From CAZPCZ01 sp964585225 (GTDB lineage Bacteria; Patescibacteriota; Patescibacteriia; JACPHY01), in assembly GCA_964585225.1 (NCBI GenBank), contig CAZPCZ010000001.1:1-64000 (forward strand): a DNA stretch of 64,000 nucleotides, given 5' to 3'. The position numbers and the translations under genes were made by a program. Under the pieces are notes generated by a model. The model worked only from the letters and a program-made list of their open reading frames with translations. It was not told where the DNA came from and searched no databases. Positions 23,279-31,576 of the stretch are shown in pieces; position 1 is the stretch's first letter; each line of letters starts with the position of its first letter.

Positions 23279-24916
23279 TCACTCACTGGAACCAAGATCT
23301 CGAGTGTATAGTTCATAACCGTTCGACGCGCGTAGGAGCTCAAGGTCCTGCTGCTCCTCACGTACAATCTCCTGATCTGCCTCTACCGTGTACGCAGGGC
23401 TCTCCGGGCGCAGACCATTGTTCATGCGGTCGAGGAGGACGTAGTTCGCGCGGTAGCGATGGTTCCTACTCTCGAGTTGTGGGAACGGCAGGACACCGCG
23501 CACGCGGAACAGACGCGGCATGAGGAACTGCTGGGTGGATACGATCGCATCGCGCGGGATTATGGCGATGAGATCATCGGCTGCGCGAACACGACCCGTC
23601 ACGCGATACGCGGACCAGTGGAACGACTGCGTCCGGAACGGCGCCGGACGGAACCGATCGCTCCAGAACTGAAGCGCGAGCGGCGAGGGACCGAAGAATA
23701 ACCCCGCGACGAGTACGCCGGCGCACGCGGCGACCGATGCGGCCCTCGCATTCCTCGCGTGGTCCGCGCGCGCGTGTGCCGCGAGCCATGCCGTCACACA
23801 CGGCCACGAGCAGACGAATGCCCAGAAGAGGAATGGAATCGCAGGCGCGACGTAGTAGAGGAGGTACGAGGTGTGCGTGTACGATGTCGAACTGCTCACG
23901 AGGCCAATGGCGAACGTCGCGAGCGCGGGGGTGAGCGCCGCGGGCGCAAGGAGCGGGAGGAAGAGGATCGGGAGGAAGAGCATCGCGAGGTTCGCGAATT
24001 TCACGGTGTCGGCTGCGAACGCGAGGGCACGAAGGGGATGCTGGAGGATACCGAAAATAACCTCGATGGGAGTTGCACCAAATGTACTGAAGAACCCCTG
24101 CGCGATGTGCGCTTCCGCGCCAGGACCTCGGAGTGCGGGCATCACCACCTGGGTAATCACAGCGAACGTGGCGAATCCGAGCAGCGTAGTCACTGCGCCG
24201 TGTGCACGTCGCCGCTGGAGGAGGAATAGGTACACCCCGAACATCCCGACGGTGAGCCCGACCTCTTCGCGCACGATCGTCGCGAGGATGACGAGCACGT
24301 AGTACCACCCGATCCACTGGCGCTCCCACGCGTAGAGCATCCACAGGAGAACAGGGATCGAGAAACGAAGCATCTCGAATTCGTAGATCGTCGTGTACTG
24401 AAACGTCGGATACCAGAGGAGGAGTGCGGCCATGACCAGTGCGAAGTGGTGAGCTACCCCGCTCACGTTTTGCCTTGCACAATGTAGGCGGGCGAGGAGG
24501 AACAGCGGGATCACTGCAGACGACATCACGAGGACGTTAAGGACGAGGAGTGTCTGCGGGTACGGGAGGAGCTTGAACGGCAGCGCGAAGAGGTAGATGA
24601 GCGGAACGAAGTGGACGGAGAGGTAGTTCAATGTCCCTGGCGTGAGGAGTTCGTGTGAGAACGCGTACGGCTTGCCCGTCGTCGCGATCGAATGGAGGAG
24701 CTGGAGCCAATGCGAGACGTCCGCGTACATGTGGAGTGACGCGTACTTCAGGAGCTGCGCGGTGAGCAGAAATATCGGCACGAACGCGATCATCACGATG
24801 AGCAGCCGTCGCGGGACGTTCCACCCACAGCGCAGCGCGATCGTATATGCGAACATCGCAGCGACGAACGTCGCTGCGATGCCGACGGCGTAGTAGATCA
24901 CGAAATCTGCATTCAT
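23279..24916 (-). CDS. DUF2079-like polytopic membrane protein
   Basis: A 545-residue protein with some eleven membrane segments. The first outer loop has MYADVSHWLQLLHSI and LSVHFVPLIY, and the middle carries IYEFEMLRFSIPVLLWML and TIVREEVGLTVGMFG, blocks I connect with DUF2079 proteins, a GT-C-like group of unknown function. The C-terminal soluble part (about 440-545) contains IPRDAIVSTQQFLMPRLF. A glycosyltransferase role at the outer face is plausible but not proven. A few bases separate it from the Wzy-like gene downstream. Confidence 0.8.
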   Translation of the reverse strand: MNADFVIYYAVGIAATFVAAMFAYTIALRCGWNVPRRLLIVMIAFVPIFLLTAQLLKYASLHMYADVSHWLQLLHSIATTGKPYAFSHELLTPGTLNYLSVHFVPLIYLFALPFKLLPYPQTLLVLNVLVMSSAVIPLFLLARLHCARQNVSGVAHHFALVMAALLLWYPTFQYTTIYEFEMLRFSIPVLLWMLYAWERQWIGWYYVLVILATIVREEVGLTVGMFGVYLFLLQRRRAHGAVTTLLGFATFAVITQVVMPALRGPGAEAHIAQGFFSTFGATPIEVIFGILQHPLRALAFAADTVKFANLAMLFLPILFLPLLAPAALTPALATFAIGLVSSSTSYTHTSYLLYYVAPAIPFLFWAFVCSWPCVTAWLAAHARADHARNARAASVAACAGVLVAGLFFGPSPLALQFWSDRFRPAPFRTQSFHWSAYRVTGRVRAADDLIAIIPRDAIVSTQQFLMPRLFRVRGVLPFPQLESRNHRYRANYVLLDRMNNGLRPESPAYTVEADQEIVREEQQDLELLRASNGYELYTRDLGSSE

Positions 24917-24932
24917 GATGCACGTGCACCAT

Positions 24933-26189
24933 TTATGCGACAGCTGCTTGCGCGGGGGTCGCCACCGTGTGCGGCCGCACTACTGGAACCGGCAACCCGT
25001 CCTCACCGTACGAACGTCCGACCCAGTAGTGGGAGAGCTCTGGCGCGTGCATGCGGAAGCCGGGACCCGATCCATCATCGGTCTCATCAAGCCGCCGGAG
25101 AAGATCCGCGACGATGCGCTCGGAGGCCTTGCCGTCGCCCATGGGATTCGGCCACGTCTTCCCGTAGAGCGCCTCGAATTTTGCGAGGACGAACTCGGGC
25201 GGATACTTCGCCGGCTCCGCAGGATCGAACTTCACGCTCGAGCCAACGTCGTACGTCTGCGGGCGTTCGGTCGCCTTCCGCATCTGGAGGGACGGCACCT
25301 GGAGCACGCACGTCTCCTCGACGACCGTACCAGAATCCGTGATGACGCCGCGCGAGTTCACCATGAGCGCAACGAACTCGAAGTATCCGATGGGGTCCAC
25401 CATGATGACGTTCTTCGGGAGCGTAAGCCCGTACTCCTGGAGCACCTTCTGCGTGCGGTAGCTCGCGGGGAAGTACACCGTCCGATCCGTGTGTCCGATG
25501 AGCTTCAGAATCGCCTCGAAGGATGAGCGGATGTGCACGTTCTCGCGCCGATGGCACGTCATGAGGTAGTACTCCCCCCTCGTGACACCACGAGGCGCGA
25601 AGAACGCCGGCGTTGCGAGCGCATCGAACTGCGCTTTCCGATCGAAGTAGTACGTCTGGAGAATCTCCACGATTGGATTGCCGTACGTGACGACGATGCT
25701 CTTTGGATTGAGCCCGCCGACCATCCCCTGGAGCTTGTACTCCGGGAAGTACGTGTAGATGACATCGGACATCTGGTCAATGAGGCGTCGGTACTTATCC
25801 TCCGGCATGCGCCAATCGTACGAATGCCAGCACCCCTCGAAATGCACGATCGGAATGTTGAGCTGGCACGCGGCAATGCACCCGACGATCGTATTCGTAT
25901 CTCCGAGGAACATGACCGCATCGGGCTTGAGATCCTGGAGCACGGGCGAGAGCTTCTGGATCATCGCGCCCGCGATCTCTGCATCGGTCGTACCGGACAC
26001 GCCGAGCTCGAGGTCGGGCTTCGCCACGCCGAGCTCGCGGAAGAAAATGTCCTTCAAGTTGTCCGAGTAGTGCTGTCCGGACCAGATGAACGTAATGCGA
26101 TGCTTCCGCTGGGCGCGGAGCGCGTTCAAGACGAGCGATGCGCGGATGACATCTGGACGGATACCGAGCACGATTGCGAGGTGAGCCAT
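24933..26189 (-). CDS. UDP-GlcNAc 2-epimerase family protein (WecB/WbjD-like)
   Basis: A 418-residue GT-B-fold protein. IVLGIRPDVIRASLV opens it; MFLGDTNT, HFEGCWHSYDWRMPEDKYR and CHRRENV are family blocks, and ITDSGTVVEETCVL lies near the end of the catalytic part. Compared with classical WecB (HVEAG), it reads HFEGC but keeps the catalytic Glu. Together with the RmlD-like gene upstream it resembles WbvR-WbvD or WbjC-WbjD pairs that make UDP-L-QuiNAc or UDP-L-FucNAc. ATG at 26189 is chosen because the longer frame runs through a 7-base repeat and lacks family similarity. It has its own good promoter (26244-26272). Confidence 0.88.
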   Translation of the reverse strand: MAHLAIVLGIRPDVIRASLVLNALRAQRKHRITFIWSGQHYSDNLKDIFFRELGVAKPDLELGVSGTTDAEIAGAMIQKLSPVLQDLKPDAVMFLGDTNTIVGCIAACQLNIPIVHFEGCWHSYDWRMPEDKYRRLIDQMSDVIYTYFPEYKLQGMVGGLNPKSIVVTYGNPIVEILQTYYFDRKAQFDALATPAFFAPRGVTRGEYYLMTCHRRENVHIRSSFEAILKLIGHTDRTVYFPASYRTQKVLQEYGLTLPKNVIMVDPIGYFEFVALMVNSRGVITDSGTVVEETCVLQVPSLQMRKATERPQTYDVGSSVKFDPAEPAKYPPEFVLAKFEALYGKTWPNPMGDGKASERIVADLLRRLDETDDGSGPGFRMHAPELSHYWVGRSYGEDGLPVPVVRPHTVATPAQAAVA

Positions 26190-26194
26190 AGCAA

Positions 26195-26228
26195 AGCTGC
26201 GAGCTGAGAGCTGCAAGCTACAAGCGAG
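26195..26228. repeat. 7-base tandem repeats in the 5' leader
   Basis: Degenerate heptamers AGCTGCG, AGCTGAG, AGCTGCA, AGCTACA, AGCGAG (26195-26228) fill the space between the promoter and the ATG at 26189. They occupy the ribosome-binding region. The same heptamer family occurs at 36444-36478. Confidence 0.8.
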
Positions 26229-26243
26229 ATTGGTCGTATCCTC

Positions 26244-26272
26244 ATTGCACCGCGTACATGCGGCACTGTCAA
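26244..26272 (-). promoter_or_regulatory. Promoter for the 2-epimerase gene
   Basis: A perfect TTGACA (26272-26267), 17-base spacer, TGCAAT (26249-26244). It lies just after the RmlD-like stop and gives a leader of about 48 bases made mostly of heptamer repeats. Confidence 0.6.
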
Positions 26273-26283
26273 CGCGCGCCTAA

Positions 26284-27216
26284 TCATACCGTTGCGGCTG
26301 CGCACGCGCGGAGCGCTTCTGCGATCGGACGGTCGGTGCCGAATGCCGTCACGAGATCCGATCGCATCGCGAGTACGCGTTGTATGGGAGCCACATGCAC
26401 GATCGGCCGTACGGTCATCCGTTTCCCAAGTGCCTCCGCGATTGCCGTGACGAGCTCTGCCTTCGTGCATGGTACATTCGGCGCGAAGTGGAGCACGTGC
26501 GATGTTGCGCGCAGACCATCGAATCGGTCCTCCGCGATAATCCAACGACAGAACTCCGCGAATTGGAGCGTCGTCACGCCATGCCAAATGTGATTCGTAT
26601 ACCCGTCGATCGTCGTACCTTCAGGTTGTGCGGCGACCCACTCCCAAAGCCCCTCTCGTTTGTACGGACTCGGACCAATGATGGAGCACCGAACATTGAG
26701 GGCATTCGGCGCTCGACCTTCGCCGAGAAGCTTGGTGCGGCCGTACGTGTCCGTCGCATCCGGCGGGTCGGCCTCGGTATATGCACGTATGCCCACCCCC
26801 TCTCGCTCCCCCTCCCGAGGGGAGGGGGAGAAACTCGAACCGCAAAATACTCCGTCGGTCGACATGTGGATCACGTTGACCCCGCGCTGTGCCGCTGATG
26901 CCGCGAGCACGTGTGGAAATTCCGCGTTCACGCGGATCGCTCGCGCGACTGATGCGGGGTCACTCTCATCAACATGCCGCGCGGTGACGCCGATGCAATT
27001 GATGACGAAATCAGTGCGCGCGAGGAGCTGCTCCAATGTCGTTCGGTGTGAGATTTCTCGCTCGTCGCTCGAAATGACACCAGGGGGAAAAGCGACCGCA
27101 TCGAATACGTCCCGCCCCACACCCCGAATCGTAAACCGCGCATCCGAGGCCAAAACATGCTCGACCATGTGGCCGAGCATGCCGCGGTTACCGAGGATGA
27201 GGACACGATATGCCAT
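26284..27216 (-). CDS. RmlD-like NDP-sugar reductase carrying an in-frame palindromic insertion
   Basis: A 310-residue extended SDR. LILGNRGMLGHMVE binds the cofactor, VINCIGVTARHV and HMSTDGVFCG follow, and YGRTK holds the catalytic Tyr and Lys. GYTNHIWHGVTTLQFA near residue 205 is a block I connect with reductases paired with UDP-GlcNAc 2-epimerases. Between FCG and AYTEADPPDATDTYG, where relatives have only a few residues, lies an extra SSFSPSPREGEREGVGIR, encoded by a GC-rich palindromic element. The frame is kept, so the protein may be functional with a surface loop of about 15 added residues. Likely reaction: reduction of a 4-keto-6-deoxy UDP-sugar (inference). Confidence 0.9.
   Translation of the reverse strand: MAYRVLILGNRGMLGHMVEHVLASDARFTIRGVGRDVFDAVAFPPGVISSDEREISHRTTLEQLLARTDFVINCIGVTARHVDESDPASVARAIRVNAEFPHVLAASAAQRGVNVIHMSTDGVFCGSSFSPSPREGEREGVGIRAYTEADPPDATDTYGRTKLLGEGRAPNALNVRCSIIGPSPYKREGLWEWVAAQPEGTTIDGYTNHIWHGVTTLQFAEFCRWIIAEDRFDGLRATSHVLHFAPNVPCTKAELVTAIAEALGKRMTVRPIVHVAPIQRVLAMRSDLVTAFGTDRPIAEALRACAAATV
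26793..26831. repeat. GC-rich palindromic element, copy 4 (in frame inside a gene)
   Basis: A perfect 11-base stem CTCCCCCTCCC / GGGAGGGGGAG (26806-26816 and 26820-26830, loop GAG), identical in its arms to copy 1. It encodes most of the extra loop of the RmlD-like protein. Confidence 0.85.
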
Positions 27217-27217
27217 G

Positions 27218-28531
27218 TCACGCGGTCAAAATTTCCGCACCAACGACCTTGACGTCCGGAAGCGGCACGATGAATTTTCCGCCCGCGTGGAGGTAGTCCG
27301 CACGTTTGCTCACGACTTCCTTCATGAAACTCCAGGCGAAGAGAAGCGCGTAGTCCGGACGCGGACCTTCCTCGACGCGCGACCATGGATGGATCGGCAC
27401 GTGCGTACCGGGTGTTGCGAATCCGTGCTTCGCGGGTGCGTCGTCTACGACGTAATCGAGGTACTTCCCGTCAATGCCGCAGTAGTTCATGATCGTCGTG
27501 CCGCGTCCCGATGCGCCGTACCCGATGATCGTCTTGCCCTGCGCCTTGAGCGTATCGAGGAGCGCCATGAGATCCGTCCGCGTCTTTGCGATGCGATCGC
27601 CGTACGCTTGGAAGGTCTCCGCGCGGTCGTATCCGCGCTCGCGCTCCTGCTGCTCCATCGCGCGCACGCTCTCGGAAATCGGCTCTGAACGCTGGCCGAC
27701 GCGCCGCGCGTAGAATCGTACCGCGCCGGAACGAACACCTGGCGTGAAGTACACATCGAACACTTCCATCCCGTAGCGCGCGAGGAAGTTCCGAATCGCG
27801 GAAAGTGAATAGTATGAACAGTGCTCGTGGTACACCATGTCGTACTGCATCTCCTCCATCAGCGTCCCGACGTAGTACACCTCGAACACGAGTACGCCGT
27901 CTGGCTTCAGGATCGTACCCACACCGTCCATGACGCTCCGCATGTCATCAATGTGCGCGAATGAGTAGCTCGTGGTGATTGCGTCGAACTGGCCGAATTG
28001 CGTCTTCACGAGCCGCGCCGCCTCACGCCCGAAAAAACCATCGATGATAGTGAAACCGTCTTGCGCCACCGATGCAACGACGTTCGATGCGGGATCCATA
28101 CCGATCGCGCGTACACCGAGCTGGGCGAAGGGCTTGAGCATGACGCCATCGTTGCAGCCGATCTCGAATACCGATGGATCGGTGCGGCCAGTCAGGAACC
28201 GATCGTGGACGTCCTTCGCGAAATCCGCGCAGTGCGTAACGAGCGTCTGGATCTTTGATGAAAAGTAGAAGTAGTTCTTGAAGAGCACCTCGCCCGCGAC
28301 CGCGTTCGTCACCTGAACGAGTGTGCAATCGCTGCAAAACTTCAGATCGAGCGGGTAGTACTGCTCTCCTACGAACTGCTCGGGTTTCAGGAAGCCGCCT
28401 GCGAGCGGAACGTCGCCGAAGTCGAGCACACGCTCAAGCCGCTGGCCGTCGCAAAAACGACAGGTGGCATGCGGCATGAATTCACCGATCCGACGTTCGG
28501 TGGTGCGGACAGGGGTTGCGGTCATCGTCAT
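27218..28531 (-). CDS. Sugar C-methyltransferase-type protein (three-domain)
   Basis: A 437-residue protein with the order of the TylC3/NovU C-methyltransferase family. An N-terminal zinc domain has CRFCDGQRLERVLDFGDVP and CSDCTLVQ; the central SAM domain has VFEIGCNDGVMLKPFA and a YSFAHIDD block; YHEHCSYYSLS is a conserved active-site region. The C-terminal domain has IGYGASGRGTTIMNYCG and VDDAPAKHG. Known members methylate C3 of keto-deoxy sugars. ATG at 28531 overlaps the stop of the GT2 gene (ATGA). It supplies a branched deoxysugar or, less likely, an N- or O-methyl group. Confidence 0.92.
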   Translation of the reverse strand: MTMTATPVRTTERRIGEFMPHATCRFCDGQRLERVLDFGDVPLAGGFLKPEQFVGEQYYPLDLKFCSDCTLVQVTNAVAGEVLFKNYFYFSSKIQTLVTHCADFAKDVHDRFLTGRTDPSVFEIGCNDGVMLKPFAQLGVRAIGMDPASNVVASVAQDGFTIIDGFFGREAARLVKTQFGQFDAITTSYSFAHIDDMRSVMDGVGTILKPDGVLVFEVYYVGTLMEEMQYDMVYHEHCSYYSLSAIRNFLARYGMEVFDVYFTPGVRSGAVRFYARRVGQRSEPISESVRAMEQQERERGYDRAETFQAYGDRIAKTRTDLMALLDTLKAQGKTIIGYGASGRGTTIMNYCGIDGKYLDYVVDDAPAKHGFATPGTHVPIHPWSRVEEGPRPDYALLFAWSFMKEVVSKRADYLHAGGKFIVPLPDVKVVGAEILTA

Positions 28532-29292
28532 ACGGCGGTCGTGTGTTCCGGTACGCGGTACGGGATGCGAGACGCGTTCCGCGCGTGAGTAAAATACTGT
28601 CGCCAAGTTCGAAATCCGTACGAGAGGTGCGAACGACCATCCTCCGGTCCACGACTCGTGAGCGTGTATGGGATCTCGCAAAACGTCGCGCCGAGTCGCT
28701 TCGCTTCGCAGAGCTCCTCGAGAATCATCGCGAATCCATGCTCGGTGAGCCGCATGTTCCGGAGGAGGTCCGTCCGCACTGCACGAAACCCATTCGTGTG
28801 ATCACGGATCGGGAGTTGGTAGAACGTGCGGGCAACACCGTTCCCGACACGGGAAAGCAGCTGGTGGCGCCAAGGCACGCCGACGACCGCGCTCCCCGCA
28901 GCATACCGAGATGCCTTGATGTACGCCCATCCTTCATTCATCTTCTCGTAGAATAGCGTCAGGTATCGCGGATGATTCGTCAAATCACTGTCCATGAAGA
29001 GCGCATAGTCGAACCCCCCATCGATCGCGAATCGCGCACCTGAGCGGAGTGCGGCGCCATACCCCCGATTCACCTCATGGTGCACGACGCGAAATCGTTC
29101 ATCGTGGAGCTCCTCTGCGAGCCGTACAAGGATCTTCGGCGTCGCATCGTGGGAGCCATCGTTCACGACACAGAGCGTCGTCTCGTACGGGAGTGCACCA
29201 AGATGCGCGTGAACCGTCCGCACGCTCCGCTCCGCGACTGCCTCCTCGTCATGCATGGGGATCACGATGCACACGCGCATACGGTCGCTCAC
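28528..29292 (-). CDS. GT2 glycosyltransferase (dolichyl-phosphate-mannose-synthase-like)
   Basis: A 254-residue soluble GT-A enzyme. VCIVIPMHDEEAVAERSV opens it, VVNDGSHD is the first acidic motif, NRGYGAALRSGARFA follows, and FMDSDL is the DxD motif binding the metal-nucleotide. RDHTNGFRAVRTDLL is typical of the DPM1-like branch. It lacks C-terminal membrane segments. Start GTG at 29292 overlaps the upstream stop (GTGA); ATG at 29280 is possible. Members load a sugar onto a polyprenyl phosphate, which would feed the GT-C-like membrane enzymes in this locus. Confidence 0.9.
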   Translation of the reverse strand: MSDRMRVCIVIPMHDEEAVAERSVRTVHAHLGALPYETTLCVVNDGSHDATPKILVRLAEELHDERFRVVHHEVNRGYGAALRSGARFAIDGGFDYALFMDSDLTNHPRYLTLFYEKMNEGWAYIKASRYAAGSAVVGVPWRHQLLSRVGNGVARTFYQLPIRDHTNGFRAVRTDLLRNMRLTEHGFAMILEELCEAKRLGATFCEIPYTLTSRGPEDGRSHLSYGFRTWRQYFTHARNASRIPYRVPEHTTAV

Positions 29293-30152
29293 TGAGGAAA
29301 CGCGAGGACATTACGACTCCCTCCTACGGGAATCGTCGCTGCGAGATCGGCGACATTGCGCGGGAGTGGCACGCCGTGCAGATCGGTGAACGTATAGCCG
29401 TGCGCGTGAAAGATTCCGACAAGCTCACTGAGTGATGCCCCATGCTCTTCGAGGCCGTACGGGAGGAGCTCCATAATGAAGCGTGGCCGATGCTGCTCGA
29501 GCAGATGCTTGGCCCCGGAGAGTACGGCACACTCGACGCCGTCAATATCCATTTTCACGAAATGCACCTTCGGGATGGCGAGTCGTTCGAGCAGCGCGTC
29601 GATGGTCACGCGCTCCGCCCCCTCTATTGATGCTCGTTGCCCTCGATGGATGGGATGGAGGTCCTCCGCTCTCCGGAGCGGCCAACTCGAGAACAGTCCT
29701 CCGGAAGGTGTCGCCGAGCGTTTGTCGCCTGACCCGATCAAGTACGCCTGCACCGCCTGTACGCGATCGCAAATACTTGGATTCGCAGCGACATTCTTCG
29801 TGAGCTTTCGAAATGCGGAAGTGGTTGGCTCAATGGCGATCACGCGTCCCTCCGCACCGACGCAGCGCGCCATGGGCAGCGTGTGCGCACCGACGTGCGC
29901 TCCGATATCGAGTACGACGTCACCCGGTCGCAGGACGCGCGTGTACGCTCGCATTGTTTCGCGTTCGAACGCGCCGAGGAGATAGATAGTGAACTCGATG
30001 CCCTCTCCGAGATCGAGCTCCCACGTGAATCCGTTTCGTCGAACACGGACGACGTCGCCGAACCCCGCCACGCGACGCGCGAACGAGATCGGCACGTACG
30101 CCGATCGCGCGATCGCAAGTTTCGTTTTCGTGTTCATGCGCACACGCGTCAT
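29289..30152 (-). CDS. FkbM family methyltransferase
   Basis: A 287-residue protein. LRPGDVVLDIGAHVGAHTL is motif I, VIAIEPTTSAFRKLTKNV follows, and HFVKMDIDGVECAVLSGA is the FkbM hallmark (here DIDG in place of DVEG). FkbM enzymes O-methylate sugars or polyketides. ATG at 30152 overlaps the upstream GT39-like stop (ATGA); ATG at 30137 is an alternative. The long N-terminal extension of the open frame lies inside the upstream gene and is not used. Two more FkbM genes lie at 41530-43340. Confidence 0.92.
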   Translation of the reverse strand: MTRVRMNTKTKLAIARSAYVPISFARRVAGFGDVVRVRRNGFTWELDLGEGIEFTIYLLGAFERETMRAYTRVLRPGDVVLDIGAHVGAHTLPMARCVGAEGRVIAIEPTTSAFRKLTKNVAANPSICDRVQAVQAYLIGSGDKRSATPSGGLFSSWPLRRAEDLHPIHRGQRASIEGAERVTIDALLERLAIPKVHFVKMDIDGVECAVLSGAKHLLEQHRPRFIMELLPYGLEEHGASLSELVGIFHAHGYTFTDLHGVPLPRNVADLAATIPVGGSRNVLAFPQ

Positions 30153-31564
30153 AGCACTCGTCGCCGCAATCGGAACGTCCAAAGGAAGGAGCCCCCATAC
30201 GCCGCGAGCACGTAGAGCATCGGCATGAGCGGTGGTCGGTATCTTGGGGTAGCAACGGGAGTGGATACGAACACGACGTAGAGTACCACTGCGAGTAATA
30301 CGGACAACATCCAGCGATCGCTCCGATTTCGGAGCATACGCATGACGCCGATGCACGCGAAGCCCAGTAGCGCGAGCATGAATACCTTCAGTAGCCAGTA
30401 GATCGCAACGTAAAGGTACCGACCTTCGGACCAGAGCGCGGGGAGCAGCGTACGATGGCCTGTAATGGCCCCGGAGGTGAACCCGCGAATAATATCCTCC
30501 ACGCGCCCCTTGGGAAAAAAGTAGTACGGAGGAAGCGTCCCAAACAGCAGCGACGGCACATCGAGCAATTTCACGACGAGATACGTGAATGGATGATCGA
30601 GTACAATCCTGCGCCCCACCGCATATTGGTAATCGCTCTTCTCCGCTACAGATGCACGCTCGGCGGCATTCGGTGGAAGGACGGCGGCCATTTCCTGTTC
30701 GATCTCCAGATTCGAGACCCCTCGAATGCGGGCAAGGGTATGCGCCGCATGGTACTGCAGCATCACCTCACCGGATTGCGAACTGAATGAAGAAGTGCCC
30801 ACCACATACCAATTCCTCACTTTCCAACCGCCAAAAAAGGCAAACACGATCGCGAAAAAGATACCAACGTGCAGCAGCTTCGTACGGCGCGAGAGTGCAC
30901 CATTCCGCAAGAGATACAGCGCGAGTATGAAAAGGAGGGGCACCCAAAGCAAGTACACGGAAACCTTCGTCCATGTGCCCACCCCAAGCCAGAGCGCGGA
31001 AAGCAGCACGCCAGAAATGAACTGTTGCGCCTTGAGGTATCGCATGAGATAGAAAATACCCATCGTACTGAAGAAGGCAGCCACGAAATCCGGGGTGTCA
31101 TAATTCATGGCAACGGAAATCATGTAGACGTCCAGTGCCGCCAAGAGCGCTGCGGCGTATCCGAGGCCCGGACCCCACAGGCGACCGATGCGATAGGTAA
31201 AGTACACCACTCCAATAGCCATGCACCATGTCATAAACCGCACGACATCGAGCGCGAGCGTGGTATCCCCAAACACGAGGAAGCTCGAGAAGAGCATGAA
31301 GGGATACACCGGCGGGAAACGCGAGGTCGAGAGCAACGCGCCTGTCTCGCTCACTTCGCCAACAGAAAAAAGTCTGTCGTAATAGAGGTGGCGAGCAGCT
31401 TCGACGTAAGAAAGGGAACCCCCAGCGTGAGAGAGCAACTCTTGGCCATAGTTCTTCAACCAAAACACGAACAGAAGGCCCCAGACGAGCACGACGCACG
31501 CCCAGAACAAGGTGCTGGGTCTCCACGTCGCTCGGAGAAGTGGTGCGATTCGCCGTGCGTCCAT
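30149..31564 (-). CDS. GT39-like membrane glycosyltransferase
   Basis: A 471-residue protein with about eleven membrane segments. The first outer loop has SLSYVEAARHLYYD and the second FPPVYPFMLFSSFLVFG; VAMNYDTPDFVAAFF and FFGGWKVRNWYVVG are shared with the paralogue at 47254-48648 (FFGGWKVRN exact). It belongs to the GT-C superfamily (PMT_2/ArnT-like), which uses polyprenyl-phosphate sugars at the outer face. ATG at 31564 has AGGA 10 bases upstream; ATG at 31573 is too near that site. It overlaps the FkbM gene by ATGA. Confidence 0.88.
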   Translation of the reverse strand: MDARRIAPLLRATWRPSTLFWACVVLVWGLLFVFWLKNYGQELLSHAGGSLSYVEAARHLYYDRLFSVGEVSETGALLSTSRFPPVYPFMLFSSFLVFGDTTLALDVVRFMTWCMAIGVVYFTYRIGRLWGPGLGYAAALLAALDVYMISVAMNYDTPDFVAAFFSTMGIFYLMRYLKAQQFISGVLLSALWLGVGTWTKVSVYLLWVPLLFILALYLLRNGALSRRTKLLHVGIFFAIVFAFFGGWKVRNWYVVGTSSFSSQSGEVMLQYHAAHTLARIRGVSNLEIEQEMAAVLPPNAAERASVAEKSDYQYAVGRRIVLDHPFTYLVVKLLDVPSLLFGTLPPYYFFPKGRVEDIIRGFTSGAITGHRTLLPALWSEGRYLYVAIYWLLKVFMLALLGFACIGVMRMLRNRSDRWMLSVLLAVVLYVVFVSTPVATPRYRPPLMPMLYVLAAYGGSFLWTFRLRRRVL

Positions 31565-31576
31565 ACTGGACATTCC

